DNA from: DASXMR01 sp036495525
Lineage (GTDB): Bacteria; Actinomycetota; Actinomycetes; Streptosporangiales; Streptosporangiaceae
DNA length: 28,543 nt
Direction: 5' to 3'
NCBI GenBank assembly: GCA_036495525.1
Contig: DASXMR010000053.1
Location: forward strand, 1-28,543
Shown: positions 7,960 through 16,416 of the stretch, in pieces
Layout of the letters: every line of letters begins with the position of its first letter
Numbering within the stretch: position 1 is the first letter of the stretch
Program-made: the position numbers and the translations under genes
Notes under the pieces: model-generated
Told to the model about the DNA's origin: nothing
The model's database searches: none
The model's input: the letters and a program-made list of their open reading frames with translations, nothing else

Positions 7960-7989
7960 CCCTCGGGCGCACGAGGAGGTGCGCCAGGG
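7960..7989 (+). other. Intra-operon hairpin with GAGGAG loop
   Basis: A perfect 7-bp stem (GGCGCAC with GTGCGCC) encloses a six-base loop GAGGAG (7973-7978). After a two-base bulge it extends by CCCT pairing with AGGG. It lies 10 bases after the TcpC-like stop and 150 bases before the next gene. It may be an attenuator, a processing site or a terminator; no U-run follows. The loop resembles a ribosome-binding sequence but has no start codon nearby. Confidence 0.5.
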
Positions 7990-8066
7990 CAACCCGTCAG
8001 AAGAGCCCGCGCCGGCAAAGCAGCCGAAGCCCGTCCGCCGATGGCAGCACACCCCAGGCCCGTTGG

Positions 8067-8113
8067 CCCGACACCGGTTAGCCCGCATGCAGCTAGCCCC
8101 GCACACAGCTAGC
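8067..8113 (+). repeat. Tandem 16-base repeats ending in TTAGC/CTAGC
   Basis: Two directly adjacent 16-base units (8082-8097 and 8098-8113) match at 14 positions; both begin CCCGCA and end CAGCTAGC. A third, weaker unit (8067-8082, about 10 of 16 matching) precedes them. They lie just upstream of the small membrane protein gene. Their role is unknown. Confidence 0.5.
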
Positions 8114-8139
8114 ACAGTCACTCACCCCCCGGAGGCCAG

Positions 8140-8397
8140 ATGTCGTCGCACCTGCTGATTACGACATCCGCCGCTGCGCTCAGTACCACCGGTCTTGTCC
8201 ACTACCTGCAAGGACTATTCGGCCCGCTGTTCCTGGGAATCGTCGGAATCGTCGCGATTTTCTTCCTCTTCACCAGGGAGATCCTGCGGTTCGTGCAGTT
8301 CTTCCTCCTCGCGGTCGCGATCGGCGTCATTTTCTACACGCCGACCATCGTGCAGACCCTCGCTACCGGCATCTCGCACGCGCTGGGCGTGCACTGA
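8140..8397 (+). CDS. Small two-helix membrane protein of the secretion cluster (TcpD-like)
   Basis: An 85-residue membrane protein. A short polar, Ser/Thr-rich N-terminus is followed by two transmembrane helices (about 26-45 and 50-72) joined by a charged turn, FTREILRF, and a short tail. Size, topology and position between the TcpC-like and TcpE-like genes match TcpD of the pCW3-type apparatus; a VirB2/VirB3-like channel subunit is the alternative. The sequence alone does not prove homology. The start is well supported by GGAGG five bases upstream of the ATG. Codon use fits the neighbours. Confidence 0.6.
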   Translation: MSSHLLITTSAAALSTTGLVHYLQGLFGPLFLGIVGIVAIFFLFTREILRFVQFFLLAVAIGVIFYTPTIVQTLATGISHALGVH

Positions 8398-8452
8398 CCC
8401 GGCCGGCCGGGCCGGTCGGTTGACAGCACAGCAGGCGAAAGGAGAGCGGCTG

Positions 8453-10444
8453 GTGGACCTGCCCACCTATACCAATATCTGGCGGATCGAGAAACGGCTT
8501 TACAAGCTGTATGACTTCCGGCTGCCTATGCCGCTGCCGATCGGCCAGGTCGCGGTCTTCGCCGCCATCACCGTGCCTTATGTGGTCACGCTCACGGTGC
8601 TTGGGCTGCCGTTCAGCCACACGCTGGTGTGGGTGTACCTGCTGCCGCCGGGGCTGCTGACCTGGCTGGTGACCCGGCCGGTGCTGGAGAGCAAGCGGCT
8701 GCCCGAGCTGGTCGGCTCGCAGCTTCGGTACCTGGGCCAGCCGAGGACCTGGTGCCGGATGGCGCCGCTCGCCGAGAAGGACGAGATCACGATCATCTGC
8801 CGGGTATGGCGGGCCAGCCCCTCAGCGAGCGCACTGCCAGCTCAGAGCGCGGCTGCCATCGAGCTTGCCGAGACCGCGGCTGCTGCCGCCGCGAAGGTCA
8901 CCGGCGCCGCCCCGGCGCGCACTCCAGCCACCGCCAGGCCAGCCGCAGCCGCCGTGCATCGTGGCGCCCGCGACTCTGCCAGCGGGCTGTCAGCAGCCGG
9001 GCGGTCGCCGGGACGGCCGGCCGCCGCAAATGTCGCCGCGCCAGCCGAGGCGAGCCGGCTGCGGCAGCGCGAGCGGGCACCAGCAAGGCCAGCGGTGACC
9101 GGAAGGGCACGGCAGACCGGCGCCGGGTCGGGAACGCCGGGCCGCCCGGCACCGCCGGCCGGTGCCGCGCCAGCGGGGGCGAGCCGCCAGGCACCGCAGT
9201 GGCCATTCGCCGGAATGCACGCCCCGGCGCCGTCAGCGCCCGCGACCGAGCAACCGCAGGCACCGGCAGCGGCGCGCGCCCCGGCTGAGCCGACCGTGGG
9301 TCAGCAGCCGGCCGAGGCAGCGGCAGCGGTCCCGGCGAAGGCAGTTTCTGCCGCGCCCGCGCCGGCCGCGGCCCCGGGAGTCACCCCGGCACAGCAAGCC
9401 TCGGTGTCTCCTGAGGCAGCAGTCCCCGCGAAGGAAGTTTCCGTTGCGCCACGGACGGCCGCGGCCCGGACAGCCACCCCGGCACAACGCCCCCAGACAG
9501 CTCGGCCGCCGGCGGTGACCGTGCGAGCCACCGGCGAGTCACGTCCAGGGCGGGAGGTCGAGCGCGCGCTGGCGGCGCCGTCCGCGCAGCGGCCGAACGG
9601 CTGGCGGGATCACGTCGTCGTCGTGCCCGGCGGGCACCGGCCCGGCCAGCCAGGACGGCCGCAGCGCGATCAGGCAAGGGCCGTGCTGCCGGTGGCCGGG
9701 CCGCGCCGGATCGTCGTGCTCGGCTGCACCGTCGGCGCCGGCCAGACCGTGACCGCGCTGATGACCGGCGAGACGCTGGCGGCGCTGCGCAGTGATCAGG
9801 TCGCCGTGCTCGACCTCAACCCCGGTCCGGCTTCCCTCGCCGAGCGCGCGCGCAGCGTCCCGGCGCTGCCGCTGGCCGGCGGGCAGTCAGGTCAGCAGGC
9901 CGCGACCCGGCTGGAAGTCATCTCGCGCGGGGACGCGGCTGACCCGGCGGCCGAGCAGCACGCCGGCCGGATCTTCGAGCTAGTGTCCGCCCGCTACCCG
10001 CTGACGTTCGCCGACCCGGCAGCGGCGGCGGTGCCGAAGGTTCTCGCGATCGCCGACCAGCTGGTGCTCGTCGCCCCGGCCAGTGAGGAAGCAGCCAGGG
10101 CGATCGCGATGACCTACGAGTGGCTGGAGGCACACGGCCACGCCGCCCTGGCCGCCGCGGCGGTCACCGTGCTGAACGGCGTCAGCGCGGCGACGCTGCC
10201 GCACGTGCAGCACGCCGAGTCCGTGGCCAGCGGCCGGTGCCGCGCAATCGTCCGGGTGCCGTGGGACAACGGCCTGAAAGACCGGCAGGAAGAACGCGGT
10301 CTGCCGCTGACCCCCGAACCGCACGCGCCGGACAGCGCCCCCGCGAGCCTGAGCCAGGCGGCGGTGCACGCCTACACCGCGCTGGCCGGCGTGCTCGTGG
10401 CCGGGCTGGCCGAGCCGGCCACGCTGTCCGGGGCGCGGGCATGA
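8453..10444 (+). CDS. TcpE/PrgI-like membrane protein fused to a degenerate MinD/ParA-like domain
   Basis: A 663-residue fusion. Residues 1-125 are TcpE-like: DLPTYTNIWRIEKRLYKLYDF, two close transmembrane helices (about 27-75), then RPVLESKRLPELVGSQLRYL. Residues about 130-400 are a low-complexity Ala/Pro linker. Residues about 415-650 resemble a MinD/ParA ATPase: RRIVVLGCTVGAGQTVTAL at the P-loop, VAVLDLNPGPASLAE at the next strand, then ADQLVLVAPASEEAARA and AAVTVLNGVS. The P-loop Lys is Gln (GAGQT), and the extra MinD signature Lys is also missing, so ATP hydrolysis is doubtful. The GTG at 8453 is preferred because AAAGGAG lies eight bases upstream; the frame is open further back to 8195, but that part shadows the previous gene. 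Confidence 0.72.
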   Translation: MDLPTYTNIWRIEKRLYKLYDFRLPMPLPIGQVAVFAAITVPYVVTLTVLGLPFSHTLVWVYLLPPGLLTWLVTRPVLESKRLPELVGSQLRYLGQPRTWCRMAPLAEKDEITIICRVWRASPSASALPAQSAAAIELAETAAAAAAKVTGAAPARTPATARPAAAAVHRGARDSASGLSAAGRSPGRPAAANVAAPAEASRLRQRERAPARPAVTGRARQTGAGSGTPGRPAPPAGAAPAGASRQAPQWPFAGMHAPAPSAPATEQPQAPAAARAPAEPTVGQQPAEAAAAVPAKAVSAAPAPAAAPGVTPAQQASVSPEAAVPAKEVSVAPRTAAARTATPAQRPQTARPPAVTVRATGESRPGREVERALAAPSAQRPNGWRDHVVVVPGGHRPGQPGRPQRDQARAVLPVAGPRRIVVLGCTVGAGQTVTALMTGETLAALRSDQVAVLDLNPGPASLAERARSVPALPLAGGQSGQQAATRLEVISRGDAADPAAEQHAGRIFELVSARYPLTFADPAAAAVPKVLAIADQLVLVAPASEEAARAIAMTYEWLEAHGHAALAAAAVTVLNGVSAATLPHVQHAESVASGRCRAIVRVPWDNGLKDRQEERGLPLTPEPHAPDSAPASLSQAAVHAYTALAGVLVAGLAEPATLSGARA

Positions 10445-10479
10445 GCGGCCGGCGGTCCACCGCGCGGAGCGGCCGGTGA
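10441..10479 (+). CDS. Possible 12-codon minigene linking two secretion genes
   Basis: An ATG overlaps the TGA of the TcpE-like fusion (ATGA, 10441-10444) and opens 12 codons ending in a TGA that overlaps the GTG of the VirB4-like gene (GTGA, 10476-10479). The peptide would be basic (MSGRRSTARSGR). It may pass ribosomes from one gene to the next, or be chance. The VirB4-like gene also has its own GGAG at 10466-10469. Confidence 0.3.
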   Translation: MSGRRSTARSGR

Positions 10480-13025
10480 GCGCGCGCACCAGCGGGCGGA
10501 CGAGCGGGCGCAGCAGGCTGGCCGTGCGCTACTTCGACGACCGGATCCTGCTCACCGAGTCGCACGCCTGGGCCTACTTCCGGGTCCCCACGACGTCGTA
10601 CGAGTTCACCACGCCAGCCGAGCGCGAGGCGCTGGCGGTCAACCTCACCGTGGCGCTGGCCGCCATCCGCGGCCAGGACGCCGAGGTGCACCTGCGCATC
10701 GCGCACCGCCCGTATCCGGCCGCCGAGTGGGCGACCGGCCTGGACGGCACCTCCGACGGCGGGCCTGGCTGGGTCGAGTACCTGGACGAGATGTACCGGC
10801 GGGTCTGGGCCAAGGACTTCTGGACCAAGGAGGTCTACCTTGGCGTCCGGCTCGGTCAGCGCGGTGTCCGCGCGCAGCTGTCCGGCGGGGTCATCTCCCA
10901 GCTGCTCAGCGCCTACCGTACCGGGGAGCAGGCACTCGGGATCGAGGACGACGCGGTGCCGTCGGCCGAGATCAGCCGGTGGCAGGAGCAGGCGGAGCGG
11001 CTCGGCCGGGCGCTCGGCGCCAGCGCGCTGGCCGCGCGGCACGCCAGCTCCGACGACATCGCCTGGCTGTTCCAGCACGCGCTGCTCGGCACCGTCGGCG
11101 ACGCGCCGCCGTCAGCGTCACGCGGGCGCAAGTGGGGCGCCGGGGAGATCGAGTCGCTGCTCGAGGGACAGGTACACAACGGCAGGACACTGCTGCGGCT
11201 CGAGCACCAGGAAGGCGAGAGTTACGCGGCGTTCCTCTCGTTCTCCCGCTTTCCCGATGTCATGTACTTCCCCGAGGGTGAGCCATGGCTGCATTTCGCT
11301 GACGCGCTCTCGTTCCCGGTCGAGGCCAGCCTGCGGATGAGGCTGATCCCGCCGGCCAAGGCGAGCAAGGACGTCAGCCGCAGGCTCGCGCACGCCAGGG
11401 ACATGGACGCGCATATCAGGGAAGCGGGCGCTGAGCTGCCGATCGCGCTGGCTGAGCAGATCGAGGCGGCCAGGCTGCTGGAGCACGGCATCACCAAGGA
11501 ACGGCTGCCGTTCGTGTACGGCTGGCACCGGCTGATGGTGGCGGCGCCGACCCGCGAGCTGTGCGTGCGCCGCGCCGAGGCGGTCGCCGAGCACTACCGC
11601 GACGTCGGCATCGACGTGACGAACTCCACCGGAGACCAGTTCTCGCTGCTGTGCGAGTCGCTGCCGGGCGACAAGGTCAGGCTCAGCTCGTACCTGCAGC
11701 GGCAGCCGCTGTACACGATCGCCGGCGGGATGCCGACCGCGACGGTGGACCTCGGAGACCGGCCGGCGCCGGACGCCGGGTGGATCGGCCCCTACATCGG
11801 CGAGACGCTCGGCCGCGCGCGCTCGGTCGTGCACTTTGACCCGCTGGTCGCGGCGGCCAGGAACCGGCCCACCGCGGTGGCGATCACCGGCGAGCCAGGG
11901 GGCGGGAAGACCACGCTCGCGCTGCTGCTCATCCTGCAGCTTGCGCTGCGCGGCGTGACCGTGGCGGTAATCGACCCCAAGGGCGACGCCGAGTCGCTGG
12001 TCTCGCTGCTGCAGCAGCGCGGCCGCAAGGCCAGGGTGCTGCCGCTCGGCAGCGCGGTACCCGGCCTGCTCGACCCGTTCTCGTTCGGCGACGACCTCGC
12101 CGAACGGCGGACGATGGCGACCGAGACGCTCCGGCTGCTGCTGCCGCGGATGAGCGAGGAGCGCGAGAGCGCGATGATTCAGGCGGTGGCGGCGATCGCC
12201 GGCGCCGGCCAGCCAAGCCTCGGCAAGGTCGTCGAGCACCTGGAGGCGTCAGCCGACCCGGCGTCGATGAACCTCGGCGCCGTGCTGCGGTCGATGTCGG
12301 AGATGAAGCTGGCCAGGCTCTGCTTCGCCCCGTCGGGCGGGCTCGGCATGGACGCGGCCGGGTGGACGACGGTGTTCACTCTTGCCGGGCTGACCCTGCC
12401 GGATGCCGGGGTCAAGCGCGACGACTACTCCTACGAGCAGCGGCTCTCGGTGGCGCTGCTCTACCTGGTGTCCCAGTTCGCCCGGCGGCTGCTGAACGGG
12501 ATGGACCGGCGGGCACCCAAGGCCATCATTCTCGACGAGGCGTGGGCGATCACCTCGACGCCGCAGGGGGCCAAGCTGATCCCCGAGGTTTCCCGGATGG
12601 GCCGCTCCCGCAACACCGCGCTGATCCTGGTCTCGCAGAACGCCGGTGACCTGCTCAACGAGCAGGTGACCAACTGCATCTCCGGGGTCTTCGCGTTCCG
12701 CTCCTCGGAACGGGCGGAAGTCGCCAGTGTGCTGGCCCTGCTGGGCGTCGAGGCCTCAGACGAGCACAAGGCGGCGCTGCGATCGCTCGGCAACGGCGAG
12801 TGCATTTTCCGCGACCTTGACTCGCGGGCCGGCCGGATCAGCGTCGACCTGATCTCCGACGAGCTGCGGGAAGCGCTGGACACCAACCCGACCAGGGCCA
12901 GGCCAGGTGAGGTGCCGGTGCCACGGGAAGGCCCAGTGCCGGTGAAGGGCGCAGCGCCGGCGGCGGGTCAGGCGAGTCAGCCCGGCGCCGCCGGGCCGCC
13001 AGCTGAACAGCCGGCCGGGCGTTAG
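10476..13025 (+). CDS. VirB4-like secretion ATPase
   Basis: An 849-residue cytoplasmic ATPase that would power the secretion channel, the counterpart of TcpF and Tn916 Orf16. The N-terminal 440 residues are the less conserved VirB4 region: VRYFDDRILLTESHAWAYFRVP, then the WVEYLDEMYRRVW and FWTKEVYLGVRLG segments. The C-terminal RecA-like motor carries Walker A GEPGGGKTT (about 471-479), VAVIDPKGDAESLV, Walker B KAIILDEAWAI (about 684-694) and NTALILVSQNAGDLL. The last 50 residues are a Pro/Ala-rich tail. The GTG start has GGAG six bases upstream and overlaps the stop of a possible 12-codon minigene. All motor motifs are intact, so this protein should be active. Confidence 0.9.
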   Translation: MSARTSGRTSGRSRLAVRYFDDRILLTESHAWAYFRVPTTSYEFTTPAEREALAVNLTVALAAIRGQDAEVHLRIAHRPYPAAEWATGLDGTSDGGPGWVEYLDEMYRRVWAKDFWTKEVYLGVRLGQRGVRAQLSGGVISQLLSAYRTGEQALGIEDDAVPSAEISRWQEQAERLGRALGASALAARHASSDDIAWLFQHALLGTVGDAPPSASRGRKWGAGEIESLLEGQVHNGRTLLRLEHQEGESYAAFLSFSRFPDVMYFPEGEPWLHFADALSFPVEASLRMRLIPPAKASKDVSRRLAHARDMDAHIREAGAELPIALAEQIEAARLLEHGITKERLPFVYGWHRLMVAAPTRELCVRRAEAVAEHYRDVGIDVTNSTGDQFSLLCESLPGDKVRLSSYLQRQPLYTIAGGMPTATVDLGDRPAPDAGWIGPYIGETLGRARSVVHFDPLVAAARNRPTAVAITGEPGGGKTTLALLLILQLALRGVTVAVIDPKGDAESLVSLLQQRGRKARVLPLGSAVPGLLDPFSFGDDLAERRTMATETLRLLLPRMSEERESAMIQAVAAIAGAGQPSLGKVVEHLEASADPASMNLGAVLRSMSEMKLARLCFAPSGGLGMDAAGWTTVFTLAGLTLPDAGVKRDDYSYEQRLSVALLYLVSQFARRLLNGMDRRAPKAIILDEAWAITSTPQGAKLIPEVSRMGRSRNTALILVSQNAGDLLNEQVTNCISGVFAFRSSERAEVASVLALLGVEASDEHKAALRSLGNGECIFRDLDSRAGRISVDLISDELREALDTNPTRARPGEVPVPREGPVPVKGAAPAAGQASQPGAAGPPAEQPAGR

Positions 13026-13080
13026 CCCTGCCTGGCCGTCGTCAACCCCCCAACACCCCCCGACCAGGAGCCCCGCCCCG

Positions 13081-15711
13081 ATGCTGAGATCCCGTCGCCT
13101 GCTGCGCCGGACCGCGCTGGTTGTCGCCATGCTCGCGGTCCTGCTCGGCCTGCCGCACGGCGGGGGTCAGTCCGGGCCGGCCGCATCGCCGGGTGTCGCG
13201 GCCGCGTCGGCTGTCCCGGCTGCGCCAGCGGCCGCGACGACCGGGCAGGCGGCTGGCAGCGCGCGCGAGCCGGCCGCGGTGCAGACGATGGCCATGACCG
13301 GGTCGGCCACCTCGTCCGGCCTCTGCTCCGTGCCCGGGATCGGCGACATCGGCGGACTGATCGGGTTCTGCTCGCTCGGCCAGGCCGGGCTGACCGGCGA
13401 CCTGAACAGCCTCTGCGAGCCGTCGACGCCCACGCCGGAGCCGGCCAGCGCCGGGATCGACGCGCTGGTCGAGCCGCCGGCTGCCACCAGCCCGGCCATC
13501 TCGACGCCCTATAGCCAGTACGGCGTCGCCGGGACCTACTGGGCCGCGACGGACCTGCAGTGCTCGGACATGACGTCGCTGATCGGCAACAGCGTCGGCG
13601 GGATGCTCTTCGACATCGCCAAGTCGATCGACCGGGTCACGATCACCATCTACCAGGCAGCCGCTGGCGAGGGCATCCTGTCCTGGCTGCGCAGCGCCGC
13701 CGACCGGCTGATCACCAGCCTCGGAAACGCCATCTACTTCCCGTACGTAGCAGTGATCGTCATCCTGGGCGCGATCTGGCTGGCCTGGCAGGCGCTGATC
13801 CGCAAGCGCGCTACCCGCTCGGTCGAAGGCACCATCTGGATGGTTGCGGCCTGCGCGGCGGCGATCTGGCTGATCGGGCGGCCAGCGGACTTCACCGGGC
13901 TTGGCAAGGGCGTGTCCGACGGGATCTCCACCACGCTGAACGCCGCGTTCGCCAAGCTGCCGAGCCCCGGCCAGGGCGGCTGCATGCCGGTGCAGAAGGC
14001 GGACCCGCAGATTCAGCCGTCCAGCTTCAGCTACACCGCTGGCAACACGGTGGTCGACCAGAACGCGAACAACCTGTGGACCGTGCTGGTCTGCAAGCCG
14101 TGGCTGGCCGGCGAGCTGGGCACCACCAGCTTCGCCCCGCCGGGCGCGAGGCCGACGGCGGTGAACATCTACGCCAGGCAGCTGCTGTGGTCGCAGGCAA
14201 TCGCGGCGAACGAGAAACCGACGCCCGCGCTGATCAAGGCCAAGCAGGCGACCTATACCGGGATCGCGCAGAGCATCAGGCTGCGTGACCCTGGTGCCTA
14301 CCCGCTGTTCCAGGGCAAGCAGTGGACGACCAGGCTGGAGATCGGCTTCGCGGCGTTGCTGGCGGCCTTGCTGGCCGGCCTGCTGGTGCTGCTGATCTCT
14401 GTGACGCTGATCCTGCTCAAGCTCGGCTTTCTGCTGCTGCTCATCGTCGGCCCGTTCTTCCTGCTGATCGGCACCCATCCGGGGTTCGGCCGGGTGATCG
14501 CGCTGCGCTGGCTCGAGCTGCTGGTCGGGGTGCTGCTCAAGCAGGCCGCCGTGGCCCTGGTGCTCAGCGTGCTGCTCTACAGCTACGCGCTGATCATGGG
14601 CACCAGCGACGCGGTGCTGCCGTGGGCACTCAAGATCCTGATGATCGCGCTGGTCACGGTCGCCGCGGTGATCTACCGGCGGCCATTCCAGCACCTGTTC
14701 TCCTCGGTGGGCTACGGCGTGCTCGGCGCTGGCGAGCGAGCCGAGACTGACCTTCGCCGGGCAAGCGCGACGCTGCGGGAGAACACGCTCGCCGCCGCCA
14801 CCGCGGTACCGGGCGTGGCTGGTTACCGTGCGGCGCGCTGGGCGCGGCGCAATCCGGCGCAGGCAGCCGGCCTGGCCATGGCCGCGGCGACAGCTAGCGG
14901 TGCCGCGGCGGCCGCCGGAACGGCCGCGTCCGGCGTCAACGCGCCAGAGGGCAGTGCCGAGTCTGACGCGGCAGCCAGCCCGGCGGCCGCGCCCGACCGG
15001 GCGACCGCGTCCGGCCGGGCCGGGCTTGGCAGCCGGGCGCGCGCACTCAGCGGCGTCGCGAGCGACGGTGCTGGCCGGGAAGCGCCGCCGCTGCGGCTGC
15101 CGTCACGCCAGCAGGCCACGTCCTCCGGCAGCGGCGGACGGAGCGGCGGCGCGGTAGCGGGCGGCGGGGTAGCGGCCAGCACGGGGCCGGGCAGCGCGGC
15201 GCCGGGACGAGCCCCGGCTGGCGGTTCCCGGCTACCAGCCGGCCGCCCGGTGCCCGCCCGACCGCAGCCGGCCAGGTCACGCGCAAGCGCGCCGACGGGG
15301 CGGGGCGAAGCAGGCGGTGCCGCCAGGCCGGCGAGCCCGGCCGGCGGGAGCAGTTCCGCCGGACCGCCAGGCGACCAGGGCCGCGGGGGAGCGGGCCGCG
15401 GGGGAGCGGGCCGCGGCGGCGGCCCGTGGCAGGGGTCCGCACGTCGCGAGGCGCCGGCCAGGCAGGCCTCGCCCGGGCGCCGGCCAGCACCAGCCCGCCA
15501 GCCGGCCAGGGCCAGGTCACGCGGCGCGGCTGGCGGGCCGGGCAGCGGGCGCGGGTCAGCAGCCCCGTCACGTCCCTGGTTCGCGCCCCGGTCAAGTTCC
15601 CCGGCCGGCGGCGACCCGGCTGCCGGGGACGGCGATCCTGGCACCCAGGCGGCCGATCAGGCGGCAGCGCCAGGCCCGTTCTGGCTGCGGCCGGTCAGGC
15701 GCAGGAAGTAG
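13081..15711 (+). CDS. VirB6/TrbL-like polytopic membrane protein with long basic disordered tail
   Basis: An 876-residue membrane protein, the likely channel component comparable to VirB6, TcpH and Tn916 Orf15. It begins with a signal-anchor-like segment (TALVVAMLAVLLGLP), followed by an outside region to about residue 215. Hydrophobic helices follow at about 219-240, 250-266, 422-445, 447-468, 477-505 and 511-530; a further outside region separates the second and third. From about 550 to the end it is Ala/Gly/Pro/Arg-rich, strongly basic and low in complexity, with a GRGGA repeat. The tail is presumably cytoplasmic and disordered. AGGAG lies ten bases before the ATG. Assignment rests on topology and position; I saw no diagnostic motif. 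Confidence 0.68.
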   Translation: MLRSRRLLRRTALVVAMLAVLLGLPHGGGQSGPAASPGVAAASAVPAAPAAATTGQAAGSAREPAAVQTMAMTGSATSSGLCSVPGIGDIGGLIGFCSLGQAGLTGDLNSLCEPSTPTPEPASAGIDALVEPPAATSPAISTPYSQYGVAGTYWAATDLQCSDMTSLIGNSVGGMLFDIAKSIDRVTITIYQAAAGEGILSWLRSAADRLITSLGNAIYFPYVAVIVILGAIWLAWQALIRKRATRSVEGTIWMVAACAAAIWLIGRPADFTGLGKGVSDGISTTLNAAFAKLPSPGQGGCMPVQKADPQIQPSSFSYTAGNTVVDQNANNLWTVLVCKPWLAGELGTTSFAPPGARPTAVNIYARQLLWSQAIAANEKPTPALIKAKQATYTGIAQSIRLRDPGAYPLFQGKQWTTRLEIGFAALLAALLAGLLVLLISVTLILLKLGFLLLLIVGPFFLLIGTHPGFGRVIALRWLELLVGVLLKQAAVALVLSVLLYSYALIMGTSDAVLPWALKILMIALVTVAAVIYRRPFQHLFSSVGYGVLGAGERAETDLRRASATLRENTLAAATAVPGVAGYRAARWARRNPAQAAGLAMAAATASGAAAAAGTAASGVNAPEGSAESDAAASPAAAPDRATASGRAGLGSRARALSGVASDGAGREAPPLRLPSRQQATSSGSGGRSGGAVAGGGVAASTGPGSAAPGRAPAGGSRLPAGRPVPARPQPARSRASAPTGRGEAGGAARPASPAGGSSSAGPPGDQGRGGAGRGGAGRGGGPWQGSARREAPARQASPGRRPAPARQPARARSRGAAGGPGSGRGSAAPSRPWFAPRSSSPAGGDPAAGDGDPGTQAADQAAAPGPFWLRPVRRRK
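15378..15422 (+). repeat. In-frame 15-base tandem repeat (GRGGA)
   Basis: Two exact copies of a 15-base unit (15378-15392 and 15393-15407) are followed by a third, diverged copy. They encode GRGGA repeats in the basic tail of the VirB6-like protein. Because the unit is a multiple of three, copy-number change would alter tail length without a frameshift. Confidence 0.6.
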
Positions 15712-15720
15712 CCGACCCGG

Positions 15721-16404
15721 ATGGAGCTCACGCCCGCGCAGCGCAAGCTGGCCTTCGCCGTCATCGTGCTGATCCTGGCTGGCCTCGGTGCGTGGCTGAT
15801 CCTGCCGGGACGGCACCCGGCGCAGGCGGCGGACGCTCCGCCCGCCCAGCCGGCTGCCTCGCCGTCAGCCAGCCAGCCCGTCAGCGCGCCGGCGAGCACT
15901 CCGGCCGGCAGCGGGCCGGCCGGCCAGCAGGGACCGGCTGCGTCGCCGTCACCCGGCGGCCCGGTATCGCCAAGCACAGTGCCGGACATCTACCGCTGGC
16001 TGCCGTTTACCCAGGCCGAGCTGAGCACGGCCGCTGCCAGGGCCGTGGCCTTCGGCCGCGACTACGGGACCTTCTCCTACACCGGCGACGCGGCCAGCTA
16101 CCTCGCGCCGATGCGCGGCCTGGTCACCAGCCAGCTCGCCCAGGTCATCGGCCGCGCCTACGCCACGCCCGGCGTGGCCAGCGAGCGGGCGAGCAAGCAG
16201 CAGGTATCGACCGGCTCTGCGGCAATCACGTCGCTGCGCGCGTTCGGCCACTCGAGCATCACCTTCGTCGTGGCGGTGACCGAGCGGGTGACCGATACCA
16301 GCGGCCGGAGCAGCTCCACCACCGACTACGCCGTGACGGTGACCGGCGGCGCCGCGAGCTGGCAGGTCAGCGATGTCGAGCTGGCCTCCGCCGGGAACGC
16401 ATAG
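15721..16404 (+). CDS. Second bitopic VirB8/TcpC-like protein of the secretion cluster
   Basis: A 227-residue protein with a short cytoplasmic start (MELTPAQRKL), one transmembrane helix (about 11-30), a Pro/Ala/Ser linker to about 90, and an extracellular domain with mixed alpha/beta character: PFTQAELSTAAARAVAFGRDYGTFSY near its start, then FVVAVTERVTDTSGRSSSTTDYAVTVTGGAASWQVSDVEL at its end. This pattern is that of NTF2-like VirB8/TcpC domains, with a single copy instead of two. I infer a scaffold role in the same complex; no catalytic motif is seen. It starts nine bases after the VirB6-like stop and ends twelve bases before the hydrolase gene, so the three form a tight operon. The ribosome site is weak. 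Confidence 0.58.
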   Translation: MELTPAQRKLAFAVIVLILAGLGAWLILPGRHPAQAADAPPAQPAASPSASQPVSAPASTPAGSGPAGQQGPAASPSPGGPVSPSTVPDIYRWLPFTQAELSTAAARAVAFGRDYGTFSYTGDAASYLAPMRGLVTSQLAQVIGRAYATPGVASERASKQQVSTGSAAITSLRAFGHSSITFVVAVTERVTDTSGRSSSTTDYAVTVTGGAASWQVSDVELASAGNA

Positions 16405-16416
16405 CCAGGGGCCGCG

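Noticed and set aside
8195..8452. N-terminal extension of the TcpE-like fusion back to an ATG at 8195
   Set aside because: The extension overlaps the small membrane protein in another frame and reads Ser/Arg-rich; AAAGGAG before the GTG at 8453 marks the real start.
13042..14694. A 550-codon minus-strand frame opposite the VirB6-like gene
   Set aside because: Gln/His/Arg/Asp-rich shadow frame with no recognisable domain; the plus strand has membrane helices and operon context.
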